A stretch of DNA of 38,935 nucleotides from a virus. The translations under genes and the position numbers were made by a program. Below are positions 6,461 through 16,400 of the stretch, piece after piece (positions within the stretch are counted from its first letter, which is position 1; each line of letters opens with the position of its first letter). The stretch covers positions 1-38,935 of IMG/VR virus record IMGVR_UViG_3300037069_001385; one strand, 5' to 3'. Below the pieces are notes generated by a model, which did not search any database, had not been told where the DNA came from, and was given only the letters and a program-made list of their open reading frames with translations.

Positions 6461-6469
6461 TGGTACAAT
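6461..6469 (+). promoter_or_regulatory. Extended -10 promoter directly before the ATG at 6477
   Basis: TGG followed by TACAAT (6464-6469) matches an extended -10; no good -35 is visible. Transcription would begin at about 6476-6477, so the gene at 6477 would be leaderless. Confidence 0.5.
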
Positions 6470-6476
6470 TCGGCGT

Positions 6477-6782
6477 ATGAAGAAGCTGCTAACCATCGCC
6501 GTGTTCGTGGTAGCGATCGTGGGGTTCGGTGGGTTAAGCGTCGCTCATTACAAAAATTATCAAAACAAACATAAAGTTTCGGTACCCGCAACGATCACCG
6601 TTCAAGCGGCTAATCAAGAGGTAAGCCAGGTGAAAGCCGTCTTTGCCAGTGAGAAGCAGGATTGGATCACAAGCTACGATCAAGCAGTCGCCGAATGCCA
6701 AAAAGGAGTAGCGGCTTATGGCAAGCTCACTCATTACCAACAGTCACAAACGCAAGCGCCTGTCTGTCCGAACGCACAGTGA
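6477..6782 (+). CDS. Membrane-anchored or secreted small protein
   Basis: 101 residues: a short basic start (MKK), a hydrophobic helix at about 4-22 (a signal or anchor), then a soluble, Gln/Ala-rich, probably helical domain with two Cys (in AECQKG and the PVCPN tail) that could form a disulfide outside the membrane. It lacks a ribosome binding site but follows an extended -10 box. The topology resembles Rz-type spanins or superinfection-exclusion proteins, but neither can be claimed. The 3' end overlaps the next gene by 65 nt. Confidence 0.6.
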   Translation: MKKLLTIAVFVVAIVGFGGLSVAHYKNYQNKHKVSVPATITVQAANQEVSQVKAVFASEKQDWITSYDQAVAECQKGVAAYGKLTHYQQSQTQAPVCPNAQ

Positions 6783-6924
6783 CGTCGACCCGTGGCCGGC
6801 GAGGATCTTTGAAGATCTGGTCGGCATACCGGATGTATTGAATGAAAAGTTGGCCGATGCGAGAGTAAATGCTATAAAAGCGCGCGTGAAAGGGAATCAT
6901 GCTCAACGCCTTAGTACAACTTAA
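6718..6924 (+). CDS. Small basic protein overlapping the membrane protein gene
   Basis: 68 residues; AAAGGAG lies 9 nt upstream of ATG 6718. The product is basic with Arg/Lys/His clusters and one predicted helix near residues 40-58. The first 65 nt are read in two frames. No family is recognised. Confidence 0.5.
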   Translation: MASSLITNSHKRKRLSVRTHSDVDPWPARIFEDLVGIPDVLNEKLADARVNAIKARVKGNHAQRLSTT

Positions 6925-7219
6925 CAATCACATACCGTTCTTCTTGCGGTGGTTTGTCGATTTCGTCTTCGAGATCATCTTTTTGCGCGGCATCCTGGCA
7001 CCAAAGATCGCGTCAGATATTACACAGCATGGTTTCTTGCGGGTGCATATAATTCACGATGTCGTGTATGTCATAAAACTATTCTTACCGGATCACGAAA
7101 GTCGCCACGCCATTTGGGAACACTGGCAAATGCAAGCGAAGGGCATCGGCCATGAAGCGCGTAGCATCGCCGATTGTCACGATGGCAAGTGTGGCAAACT
7201 CCTGGCGCTAGAAGGGTAG
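6899..7219 (+). CDS. Hypothetical protein with a hydrophobic N-terminal segment
   Basis: 106 residues; AAAGGG lies just upstream of ATG 6899. Residues 13-33 are strongly hydrophobic and aromatic (a membrane segment or amphipathic helix). The rest is His-rich with a C-x4-C pair near the end. It is the last gene of the plus-strand operon and overlaps the convergent nuclease gene by 12 bp, with no visible terminator between them. Confidence 0.55.
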   Translation: MLNALVQLNNHIPFFLRWFVDFVFEIIFLRGILAPKIASDITQHGFLRVHIIHDVVYVIKLFLPDHESRHAIWEHWQMQAKGIGHEARSIADCHDGKCGKLLALEG

Positions 7220-7699
7220 TTGCTGTTTGCGGTCGAAGTACCAGTCTACGAGCTGTTGTGCCTGGTCGCGGCCGATCGCACGATCAGCGAAGTAGCCAAG
7301 CTTGCGAAACTTTTTCAGCGTCAACTCCTGGTCTTCGTTATGATCACCGCGTACAATAAATAGTTTGCCATAACGGTGGTACTTATTCACGTAACCGGCC
7401 TTGCGCAAGCTACCATCTTTTTTATAAATAACGGTGCCTTCTTTTTTGAGTTCAACGATCAAACCGTGATAGCCGCGGGAAGGGTAGTATATCCGAACGT
7501 CTGGCATACCTTTTTCAGATCGGAGTTGCATCATTTTAATACGTTGCGTATTAGTCAGGTCTAAACCCGCGGCATAATCGGATTCTACTATAGCTTCGGG
7601 GTAATTAGCTTTAACGTATTTAACTAACCACAGTTGATCAGATTCTTCTTCGCGGCGGTGGTACCTGGTCTTTGGCTTCGGGTGCGCATACGTTGGCAT
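7208..7699 (-). CDS. VRR-NUC-like nuclease
   Basis: 163 residues. The core (about 16-120) has VRR-NUC / PD-(D/E)xK features: an early Glu cluster (REEES), GMPDV with Asp67, then a strand with ELK (Glu83, Lys85), then a basic helix-strand ending in LFIVRG. Such stand-alone phage VRR-NUC proteins are structure-selective endonucleases, proposed to resolve branched DNA before packaging. Being the last gene of the long minus-strand block, it would be made with the virion genes. It lacks the usual Gln-Leu helix, so the family call is fairly but not fully secure. Confidence 0.72.
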   Translation of the reverse strand: MPTYAHPKPKTRYHRREEESDQLWLVKYVKANYPEAIVESDYAAGLDLTNTQRIKMMQLRSEKGMPDVRIYYPSRGYHGLIVELKKEGTVIYKKDGSLRKAGYVNKYHRYGKLFIVRGDHNEDQELTLKKFRKLGYFADRAIGRDQAQQLVDWYFDRKQQLPF

Positions 7700-7702
7700 A
7701 GG

Positions 7703-8122
7703 CTATTTACCGATCGGCGGTAGTCCTTCGGCCGGTACGCTGGCCGGATTCTTTTGTGCTTCGACTTGCTGCTTGGCGGTCGCAAACTGGCCTTCGAGCC
7801 ACTTAAAGAATGGCCGGAATAGCAACTTGTAGAATGGTTGGGTACCGATGAATGTCACCACGCCTAAGAAGGCAACAACCGTCGGATCGCCAGGGTTTTG
7901 CGTGATCAGGTACACCACGAAACCGGATACGAGGGATAGCGCGCCAAGAAGCCACAGCATCACTTCGCCGTGGTCGATGCTGCATAGCTTTTTAATGGCA
8001 TAAACTACCGGTGACAGTACGCCGGATGCGACGAGTGCATTGAAGCCGCCAAGATTACTGAAACCGTTCGCGGCGCTGTTTAACTGGTTGATGATGTGTT
8101 GGGTGTCTGATGGGATTACCAT
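7703..8122 (-). CDS. Membrane protein, holin-like
   Basis: 139 residues with AAGGAG before the ATG. Hydrophobic segments lie at about 28-45, 52-76 and 82-98, followed by a charged, Gln/Ala/Pro-rich C-terminal tail. Size and layout resemble class I holins. A second candidate holin set lies beside the endolysin at 1575-1906, so this could instead be a virion or ejection membrane protein; it follows the LysM protein in the tail operon. Confidence 0.6.
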   Translation of the reverse strand: MVIPSDTQHIINQLNSAANGFSNLGGFNALVASGVLSPVVYAIKKLCSIDHGEVMLWLLGALSLVSGFVVYLITQNPGDPTVVAFLGVVTFIGTQPFYKLLFRPFFKWLEGQFATAKQQVEAQKNPASVPAEGLPPIGK

Positions 8123-8126
8123 GTCA

Positions 8127-9221
8127 TTACTCCTTATGTTTTTGTCGATACCTAGTCCATGCGCCGCCTACCATTGCCAGCACTTCAAACCACCGTTCTT
8201 GCCGTGTCAAGCCGCGGCGCTTGATCGAATAGTCAAACACTTCGTCTTCGGGTAGTACCGCATCCATCGGGATAGGCCACCGCAAGCCGGTGCGCAATAC
8301 TTCGCCGATATTTTTGCCAGGCTGGTAGTATTCTTCGCCATCAACGGTAATGGTACCGATGATCCATACCGGATCGAGCCGGTGGCGCTTTATGGGGGCG
8401 CGCTGGTCGTTTGCTTCGTGCAGTTCGATGTCGTATTCAAACAGGTATTTTTCGGGTGCGTGGTCGCTGTTCAGCGGCTTAATTTCGCCGTCTTTCGGTA
8501 GCTCTCGCATGGCTACCGATTCTGGTTCGGGTTCGGGTTCTTCGTCGAATATGGTGATTGGTTCGTCAGGTTCGGTCAAAAAGGTTAGTTCTTCTTCTGG
8601 CGGCGGCGTGTAGTCACCTTCGGTAAGTTCAGTCCACGCATAGCCTACATTCCAACTCACTTTTTTGGTGGTGGCGAACTGGCCGAATGCGTGGTCATCC
8701 ATGTAATAGGCCAGGTATTCACCGTCTTCGGTCGGTACGTGGGCGATGCCAACGATCGTAAGCTTGGTACCAAGCGGGAAGTGGCCGGTGCCTTGTACAT
8801 CATCGGCGGTGCGGATGTTGCCGAATGCGTACTTTTGAATCCCTTCTTGCTTGTTGACATGCATCGTAACCGGATGATCAAGCGGTTCGTAGCGGATCGA
8901 TTCGGCGCGTCGGATCACCTGTCTCTTGGATATCAAGAGTTCTTGGCCTGGCGTTAGTTCGTGTTCTTCGACTAGGTTGTAATCTAAGATCTCTTCGGGA
9001 TCGGCACCGTATTTGAGGGCAACAGTAGCGATAGTATCGCCGTCTTGCCACGTATGGCGAAGCTGTGGCCGCGTGTAGGTTAGCGGGCGCTGTGGCTGCG
9101 GCATGATCGGCTTTTCTTCTTCATAGCCTGGGATGCCGGCATGCTTGTGGTACGCCTGTTCAGCTTCGGTTTTTACCTGATCTAGCTGTTCGTTACTGGT
9201 GGTTTTGGCGATCCATCCCAT
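8127..9221 (-). CDS. LysM-domain tail-associated protein
   Basis: 364 residues. Residues 54-98 form one LysM motif: W-x-DGDT-x-A-x3-Y-x3-P at the start and a LTPGQ-x-L end, which binds GlcNAc-type glycans in cell walls. A beta-rich domain follows (about 125-205), then an acidic Pro/Glu-rich linker (about 215-245) and another beta-rich domain containing a second YQPGKNIGEVL segment near 310. There is no catalytic motif. Position directly after the tail fibre gene suggests a virion protein that holds the tail tip on the peptidoglycan during entry. Confidence 0.78.
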   Translation of the reverse strand: MGWIAKTTSNEQLDQVKTEAEQAYHKHAGIPGYEEEKPIMPQPQRPLTYTRPQLRHTWQDGDTIATVALKYGADPEEILDYNLVEEHELTPGQELLISKRQVIRRAESIRYEPLDHPVTMHVNKQEGIQKYAFGNIRTADDVQGTGHFPLGTKLTIVGIAHVPTEDGEYLAYYMDDHAFGQFATTKKVSWNVGYAWTELTEGDYTPPPEEELTFLTEPDEPITIFDEEPEPEPESVAMRELPKDGEIKPLNSDHAPEKYLFEYDIELHEANDQRAPIKRHRLDPVWIIGTITVDGEEYYQPGKNIGEVLRTGLRWPIPMDAVLPEDEVFDYSIKRRGLTRQERWFEVLAMVGGAWTRYRQKHKE

Positions 9222-9232
9222 AGGACATATTC

Positions 9233-10627
9233 CTAAACAAGTTCCACTGTCATTGATATAACCCCACTCAATGAGTTAAAGCCTGAAAGTAAAGATCCTG
9301 TACCGCCGCCAGTTAAGTACCCCGCGTTATAGGTAGGATTAGTTGTTGCTGGTGTTTTTATAGCCACTACCTCTACATCATTTTGGTAGCTGGCCGCATC
9401 GGTATCGTTTTTAGAAAAGTTAAGCAAAGTTCCTGAACCGACAGTTCCTTCCCAGGCACTAAGAGTTGTACCTGCTGCATTTACTGACTGTTGGGTAATT
9501 GGTGATTTAATTGTAATTTTAACTTTACGGCCAGAAGGTACAATTACAGGGCAACTTAGCCCTGTAACCTGAACTGATGTATTAGAGGATGTAGAAAAAG
9601 ATGTAATTTGTTTATAGCTTAGTACCTTGCGATTCGGATCACGCGGGCAAATTAAGTTTCCAAGACTGTCTGTAACAGATAATGCTATAGATGAAATAAC
9701 CGGTAGCGTTATTGTTTCTTGCCCCTGATTGACTGATCCGGCAGTGGCGATGTTGGTAGCGCCAGAAACGATGATTGCCATACGAACAGAGTTTGCCGCT
9801 AGTGCTGGCGATGCGGCATTGTTGGCTACTTCGGTATATACAACTGTTCCTGTGCCATCTTGGTTATCTAGTACGTCAATATAGGTGTCTTTAGATGCTG
9901 TGAAAGTTCGGGTAGCAATAGCAGCGATAACAATGCGCCGGCCATTTATATAACAAGTGGCTTGTGTCATGGTAGCCGTAAGGGTTGCCCCATAGCCTAA
10001 ACCTGACCATACGCCAGTTCCATACACAATATGATCAAAACAAAGTTCAGGGTTACGCGCTACGGCTACACCAGTACCTTTACCGTCTAGTTGTAAGTTT
10101 ACGTTCGGGTCAGAACCAGTTGCACTTATCTTCGGATCTTTACCGGCGATGGCATTTGCTACCTGAACATTGTTTACGGCGCTGGCGATCTGTATTCGCC
10201 CAAGCCACGTATTGCCGTTATCATCGGTTAAGCTTTGGTGGTTGCCTTTGCCGTTGTGATCCTGTCGCAAGCCGTTAATAAGCTGGTTTACTTGGTTAGC
10301 AGATACCGGAATGTACACGCGGGTAAGCGCGCCGGCGGGGTAGTTTTGTGCGCTGCCGTATTTCAGCGTTAGGCTGGCGATCGTGTTAGCACCGGTAACA
10401 ATGCCTTCGAACTCACAGTAGGTGCCGGCGATGCGGCTTTCAACGCCGTTGGTAACTTGCGCTTGGTCGATCGCGAAGGTTACGAGCGTGTCGGTTGACC
10501 AGTTGGTTGTTGATCCGACGGTAATCGAGGTATTGCCCACGGTATAGCCAGGCGAAGACAACGTAGTGGCGGTGCCTGGCAACCCTACCTTCTGAAACTT
10601 ATCTGTTACTGCTGGTGTAAGCGGCAT
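9233..10627 (-). CDS. Tail fibre / receptor-binding protein
   Basis: 464 residues, CAGGAG before the ATG. The protein is Thr/Ser/Val/Gly-rich and almost entirely beta-type, as in trimeric fibres. The N-terminal ~110 residues may attach to the nozzle made by the gene just upstream. A QDHNGKGNHQSLTDD-like turn (about 122-137) precedes the shaft. The distal part (about 250-464) is Ser/Thr/Asn-rich and reads as a receptor-binding head. Toward the 3' end the DNA becomes noticeably more AT-rich, which would fit domain exchange at the host-contact end. No enzymatic motif is seen, so a fibre is more likely than a depolymerase spike. Confidence 0.68.
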   Translation of the reverse strand: MPLTPAVTDKFQKVGLPGTATTLSSPGYTVGNTSITVGSTTNWSTDTLVTFAIDQAQVTNGVESRIAGTYCEFEGIVTGANTIASLTLKYGSAQNYPAGALTRVYIPVSANQVNQLINGLRQDHNGKGNHQSLTDDNGNTWLGRIQIASAVNNVQVANAIAGKDPKISATGSDPNVNLQLDGKGTGVAVARNPELCFDHIVYGTGVWSGLGYGATLTATMTQATCYINGRRIVIAAIATRTFTASKDTYIDVLDNQDGTGTVVYTEVANNAASPALAANSVRMAIIVSGATNIATAGSVNQGQETITLPVISSIALSVTDSLGNLICPRDPNRKVLSYKQITSFSTSSNTSVQVTGLSCPVIVPSGRKVKITIKSPITQQSVNAAGTTLSAWEGTVGSGTLLNFSKNDTDAASYQNDVEVVAIKTPATTNPTYNAGYLTGGGTGSLLSGFNSLSGVISMTVELV

Positions 10628-10648
10628 GGTGTATTCTCCTGTACCTTA

Positions 10649-12631
10649 TTAGCCGTTATAAATTAAATCGGGGTGTCCGATGCCGCGTGTATTGACCGAA
10701 CTTAAATAGTAATCACAGTTTGCATCCTGTGTTACTAATTCCCAATCGAGCTGATTCAACAAACCCTTCGGTTTAACTTGCAACACCGCAAGCGACTTGG
10801 CGTAGCTGTTGATCTGGCCTGGATCGTCGCCGTACTGGTAATTGCCGGAATAATCCCACTGGCCGATGCCGGTAAAGCTGGTTTCGGTCAAGTAGGTATC
10901 GGTGCCGATGTTCGCCGTCACGCCCTTGCGGCTTAAGCCGTAGCTGTTGAGAGTGATCTTACCGGCGGGGCTTAGTAGCTTGGCGTACTGCTTGCGGATG
11001 TTCGCCATCGTGATGCCGTCCACATCCCATACGAGTGAGCTAAACGCACAGCGGGTATTGAAAACTACGCCATCGTCGGTGGTGGGTGTCGTACCGGCGC
11101 GAGTAAACTCTAGGATCAAGTTGTCGGATCGCAAAATACAGAGATGCGTATAACCGCTGTTGTCTTCGTACTCCCAAATGTCCTTTGCCGCTACCGGCCA
11201 GCGAAGCACCCATAAGTTGTGGCGGGTCGTATCCATGTACCAGATTTCGTTGTTGTCAGTTGAGTTGACCGGTAAGCACATGTATAAGCGGCCAAGGTGT
11301 TCAACGCCGGCGGCTTTGTAGAGGTTTTGCAAGTTCAGTTTCGTGACATCGTTTTCACGAATCACCTGTGCGACAGAGATTGTCGTCAGGATGTTGATAA
11401 TGTTCTGTGACGTACCGGTTGATTGAATGTCTAGGCCGGTCGGGTAGGTAATAGCGTCGCCGGCGCGGATCGTACAGCGCGGTGCGTAAGTGCCGGCCAG
11501 TCCGTTTGCCGGTAGCACTTCGGGGTACACAATCGATTCTGCACCAACAGTTAGCGTGTTAAACGTTACGTGGTTAAGTAATCCTTTACCGGCGGCACCA
11601 CGGCTGGATACGGTGATCACCGGATCGCCTTTACCAGTACGGAAGCCGGTCACGTAGTTAAGCGAACTATCGCCGTTGGTATCGATACCGATGAAACCGC
11701 CGCCATTGTACGGCGAGAAGTCACCGGTGCCAGGTGCGGAGTAGTAGAGATTGTTATTGTTATCGACTCCGTACACCTGGCTGTTTTTGGGATCATTGTA
11801 CATAAAGTTGAATATCGCCCCTTGGGTCGAGTTACCCACGGGTGCCGTCTTGAAGGTGTTGAGTGCCGCCGATCCATCATCGCGGTAGGATGTGTTTGTC
11901 ACGGTGAAGAGTTCATAAAGCGCCGTTGACTTGTCGCCGGTGTACACGGTGTAAGAAGTTGCGCCAGTCACGGCCGGCCATGAAAGATCGATGAAGTCGG
12001 TGCCACTGATCCAGGCATCACGTACTTTTACGCCGGCAACGGTGGCAACTAGCGACGCGGCCGATTCGCCAACGTCATTGTTAGCTGATACCGCGTAGTA
12101 TTGCGTGAAGGTGTTGGCGCTTGCCATACCGCTTTTGGTGCCGGTCGGGGCGCTTGGGGTCGTTAGCGCCGTATAGGTCTTGATGGTCATCGTCGCAAGG
12201 TCGATGTAGCTCAAGCTGTCGGTGCCGTTATAAATATACACGCGGCCGGATGATTGACAGAAACCCGCCCAATACGCGGTGCGGCTGTAAGTGCCACCAA
12301 TCAGGGTGAACGCGCCACCGTCGGTTTGGTGATACGCCTGGCCGTTGGTGCCGTTGTCCATCATAAACAGTAAGGCGCGGGTGCCATTCCAACGGTACTC
12401 GCCGCGGCCGATGATCGTCAGCGTCGGTTGGGTACCGTAGCGCACTAGTGGTGGGCGTGGGCGTGGCGAGAAGTCAAGATCGATTTCCATGTTGGTCATG
12501 TCGGCCAGTGAATCGATCGGCCGGCGTGAATTGGGGTATGCCGAAACATACGCCTTGTCGAACTTGTTCTGATGAACGTTGATAACGGTGCGCGCTTTTT
12601 TCGGCCGTTTCGCTACGATGTTATACGGCAT
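10649..12631 (-). CDS. Tail nozzle (tubular protein B-like) with fibronectin-III-like insert
   Basis: 660 residues, beta-rich with repeating short strands and Tyr/Trp/Asp turns (VYIYNGTDSLSYID, VYGVDNNNNLYYS, RLYMCLPVNS, EIWYMDTTR). These read as blades of a beta-propeller, the core of podovirus nozzle proteins. Residues about 157-255 look like a fibronectin type III domain: PSAPTG start, YYAVSANNDVGES, and a second half IDLSWPAVTGATSYTVY. The basic N-terminus would contact the adaptor ring. It lies between the adaptor-like gene and the fibre gene, the usual order. The assignment is from fold pattern and position. Confidence 0.68.
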   Translation of the reverse strand: MPYNIVAKRPKKARTVINVHQNKFDKAYVSAYPNSRRPIDSLADMTNMEIDLDFSPRPRPPLVRYGTQPTLTIIGRGEYRWNGTRALLFMMDNGTNGQAYHQTDGGAFTLIGGTYSRTAYWAGFCQSSGRVYIYNGTDSLSYIDLATMTIKTYTALTTPSAPTGTKSGMASANTFTQYYAVSANNDVGESAASLVATVAGVKVRDAWISGTDFIDLSWPAVTGATSYTVYTGDKSTALYELFTVTNTSYRDDGSAALNTFKTAPVGNSTQGAIFNFMYNDPKNSQVYGVDNNNNLYYSAPGTGDFSPYNGGGFIGIDTNGDSSLNYVTGFRTGKGDPVITVSSRGAAGKGLLNHVTFNTLTVGAESIVYPEVLPANGLAGTYAPRCTIRAGDAITYPTGLDIQSTGTSQNIINILTTISVAQVIRENDVTKLNLQNLYKAAGVEHLGRLYMCLPVNSTDNNEIWYMDTTRHNLWVLRWPVAAKDIWEYEDNSGYTHLCILRSDNLILEFTRAGTTPTTDDGVVFNTRCAFSSLVWDVDGITMANIRKQYAKLLSPAGKITLNSYGLSRKGVTANIGTDTYLTETSFTGIGQWDYSGNYQYGDDPGQINSYAKSLAVLQVKPKGLLNQLDWELVTQDANCDYYLSSVNTRGIGHPDLIYNG

Positions 12632-12642
12632 GGTTTACGATC

Positions 12643-13344
12643 CTATCTGAAACCTCTAATACGGTACACGTTGACCGGTGTTGGCTGGCGTTCAGCGGCA
12701 ATTATGGATTTATTGCGGTGTGCCATTTGCGCGTACAGCACATTGGCTTGGCCGTTCAGATCGGCAAACTTGTCATCGTAAGTGATGTCGTTGAAGGCGA
12801 CTTGCGCGGCGGTTGCCATGACTAGCCAATCGGGATCGTCTACTACTACAACCGTGGTACCTTGGGTCAGATCCATGTCGGCCGGCCGGAAGTAGCCAGG
12901 CAAGTAGAGTGTGCCGCCAACGGCCGGATCATCGCTTGCCAGTGTCCAAGAGAACTGCAATACCTGTGGGTTTTGACCGCTAATAAACACTTGGCGCTTC
13001 ATATTGTCGGCGAGTCCTGGTCGCACGATGTCGATATATTCGCGGTTGCTGTTAGCGTACACGATGTACACTTGCTTGCCAGGCTTCATAAACGTAGTGA
13101 GATCTATGCCGTTTTGCGTACCGGCCAGTGAGTAGGTTGGATTGCCGGCGGTAACTGCCGCGGTAAACTGTGCGGTGTTGAAGGCACTCGCCCATGATCG
13201 CTTCGTGTCATTGTACATGTTGCGGCGCAAGCGGTTGGCAACGGTACCCCAATGTATCCAGTCATCATCGCCCAACGTCGGTGCCACATCGTCAACACCT
13301 CTTAGCGCGTAGTTTACGTTGGTTATAAAGTCGGTTAGCGTCAT
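12643..13344 (-). CDS. Head-tail adaptor / tail tubular protein A-like
   Basis: 233 residues, starting with a helical region (MTLTDFITNVNYALRG) followed by a beta-rich middle and a helical end (ATAAQVAFND...QANVLYAQMAHRN). Short adaptor proteins that form a 12-fold ring under the portal have this helix-beta-helix layout and are encoded next to the nozzle gene, as here. There is no enzymatic motif. The ATG overlaps the stop of a 22-codon ORF. Confidence 0.6.
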   Translation of the reverse strand: MTLTDFITNVNYALRGVDDVAPTLGDDDWIHWGTVANRLRRNMYNDTKRSWASAFNTAQFTAAVTAGNPTYSLAGTQNGIDLTTFMKPGKQVYIVYANSNREYIDIVRPGLADNMKRQVFISGQNPQVLQFSWTLASDDPAVGGTLYLPGYFRPADMDLTQGTTVVVVDDPDWLVMATAAQVAFNDITYDDKFADLNGQANVLYAQMAHRNKSIIAAERQPTPVNVYRIRGFR

Positions 13345-13409
13345 CGCCTGTTGTCCTTCTTAAACAGCGCGGCGATGCGGTAACTGTTTTGCTTATGTTT
13401 AATATACAT
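13341..13409 (-). CDS. 22-residue basic micro-ORF
   Basis: Starts at ATG 13409, just after the stop of the giant virion gene, with AGGTAA upstream, and ends in an ATGA overlap with the adaptor gene. The product is basic (about a third Lys/Arg). It may exist mainly to couple translation. Confidence 0.4.
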   Translation of the reverse strand: MYIKHKQNSYRIAALFKKDNRR

Positions 13410-13412
13410 GGC

Positions 13413-16400
13413 TTACCTAATCTTTACAACTTGCTTGGCTTTGAATGAAGTCGGGCTGATCTTCGGGCTGTTGATCTGTGCCTTGGCTAACAGAGATTTC
13501 AGGTTATCATTGGTGGTCTTGAACTTGGCCGCGTAGGTGTAAGGCGTTATGGCTTTGCTGATTCGGGTGCTGGCGCTCTTTGGCTTCGTGAAGCTGCCGC
13601 CGTAACCGGTATACTTCTTGATTTGTGTCGCCAGGGTATCGGCCTTTTTCTGCAAGGCATCGATCGTGGTTTGTTCGGTTTGCGGATCATGGTTTTTGAT
13701 TTGATCTTGCAAGGTACGGTACTGCTGCATAGCATTGCTCACCCATGTCGCGTAGTCGCCGCTACTCTTAGCGGTGGTCATTGCCAGGCTTTGTTTGGCG
13801 TAGCTCAAACCGTCGTTGTACAGTACGGTGCTTTGGTGCTTCACGGTACCATCAGGTAGCTTGTAGTAGGTCTGATTGCCGATCTGTTTCACCTTATCGT
13901 TGGATGCCTTAAAGAGATCCACGGCGGCCGGATCTACGCCGGTGTTCTTGGCGGTGAGTGACATGGTAGATTTGCCTTGCTGTAGCTGCTGCTTCTGGCC
14001 GCCAGTAAGGGCGTTGCCAGTCTTGAAGTTAGCATCAACATAGGCATTCTGGTGCGCGTTGATGATGCTGTTGATCGCGCTAGTCTTCTGGTTGTCGCTC
14101 ATGGCCTGGTAGTTCGGGTTGCTCATCAGCGTTTGCAAGTCGGTGTGTATGCCTTGGCCGGTGGCGGCTAACATGTCTTGCTGCTGTTTGACGTTGAGCG
14201 AGATGGTTTGCTTGCCAACTTTGAAGTTGGTAGTCGGGGCGATTGCCGGCGACTTGCTGCCAAGCTGGTTGTATAGGCGTTGCAGTTCGTTTGTCACCGC
14301 ATCGTTGCCGTTGATTTGCTTGTTCGGGTAGAACGGATTGATCGTACCCGTGATCGGGTTGCCGTTGTTTTCAGCCTTTTGGCCGCCTTCAACTTGGCCG
14401 AAAATGTTACGCTGTGCGGGCAATCCTTCGCGTAGTCCTGGGATCGTCGAGCGTAATTGATCCCCAAGTGTCTTCGGGTAAGCGCGCGCCGCATTGTCGG
14501 TGCCGCGGGCAATCTGCTGGATCATAGCCGGTACGAATGATCCGGCGGTTGAGTTGACGAAACTGGTTGCGTACTGCTTCGGGTTATTCAAGGTGTTCGC
14601 TACGCCGCTGATGCCTTTCATATACGGCTGGTCGGCTAACAGTTTTGCGCCTGATGCGACGGCGGTAATTGCCGCGTTTTTACCGTTTTGGCCGCTAGAT
14701 AGTGCCTGGTCGAGTGCGCCACCGATACCCAAGGCGATACCGAAGGCACCCATTGCGTTGAGTGATACCCAGGTGTTGCCAACTTTGATCGAGTTCTTAG
14801 TCTTGCCTTCGGCTTGCCATAAGGCTTTTTCTTTCGGATCAGTCGGTTCTTGCAGGGTCAAACGGCCGGAGTGTGACAGTAGCATACCAGTACCGACGAT
14901 AGCGGTGCCGCCAATGGCGCTTTTACCGATCGCATCGACGAACTTACGCTGATCGAAGGTGCCGTGTGCTAGGCCGTCATATAACGTTCTGGCGGCGCGC
15001 AACGTACCGACTGGCGTGTAATCGATAATACCTTTTACACCCATTGCGGCTGGGATACGGCTAAACGGTGCAATCCACATACCCACGGGCATCTTGCCGA
15101 TTTTGATGTGCTGGATACCTTGCGTTACTTTGCCGGCTTCGGTTAGGTTCTGCATGGCAAACTGTGACGCGTAGTTTTCCATCTGCTTTTGCGCGTAGTC
15201 GCTGTTCATGTATTCGGCTACCTTTTTGGCGTTGTCGCCGAACATGGCGCGCGCAATGCGTACCTGGTTGGCTTCTTCCATGCGGTATGCGCCACGGTAG
15301 AAGGTCTTATAAATAGATCCGTGAACACGGTACACCATGCGTTCGTAAGCGCTCTGGTGCTGGCCTTTGCCAAGTTCTTTTTCGAAACCGCCGGTGTGCG
15401 GTAGGTCTACGCCGGTCTTCAAGTGGTAGCCGGCTGCTTTCAAACCTTCATAATTACCCTTCATGTATTTCAGGTAATCAGTTGGTGCGAGCGTCACGGT
15501 GCGGCGCGTCAGGTTTGGCACATTCTTATTGTTGCGGTTCAAGAAGTCTACCCACGATTTCGGTAGGCCGGCAACGGCCTGATCAGCGGCGGCGGCGAAT
15601 GGTTTGTCGATCAATTCCATCGGTGCGGTAATAAGGTGGCTGCTGGCTATCTTAGCGACGGTTTCAAGGCCGGTCAGTAGGCCGGCGCGCCAGTACCCAA
15701 CAACGGCATCCATCTTGCTACGCGGGATCTTATTGTTGACGTAATCGACAAGCTTTTGCGTAGCGATGTCGCGGGTTTCGGTGCCTGGCTTGCTACTTTT
15801 GATGTCTTTCATGTAACTATTGACCGTATCGGCGACTTTACCTTCAAACTTCACGCCGGCTTTTTCGAGCGTGGTTTGCGCGGCATAGCGGATGCCATCA
15901 GGGTTGCGGCGTGATAACTCTTGACCAACGGCCAAACCTTGCGCCTGTACGGTACGATGCGGTGCTAGTTGGCGATATAGATCGCTGGCGGTTTCGTGCT
16001 GGCCTTTGGCATCGAGCGCTTGGGCTACCTTAATGACGCGCATTTGCTGTTCAGTGGTCATGGTGCCAACTTTTTGTTGTAGATCCTTCATGGCCTGTTC
16101 GGTGGCCTTCGGCAAGCTCTTGTTGATCTCTTTCAGCGCGGCTTCACGCAATGGTGCCTGTGGCTGGCGGTCGATCGGGCTGCCTGGATTCTTCTTTAAT
16201 AACGCTTTGGTTTCAGGTGATACGTTGTCATTCTCTGGCCGGCGTACCGTTTTGATCGTGCCGCGTACATCTTTGGCCGGAACGCGCGGGGTTTTGTTGG
16301 TGACATCTTTCGGCTTGTAGAATGGCTTGAGTTCATCGGGTACTTTCGAGGTAGCCGGCGCTTTGGCCTTTGGTGTAACGGCTTTTTCGATCGGCGCTTT

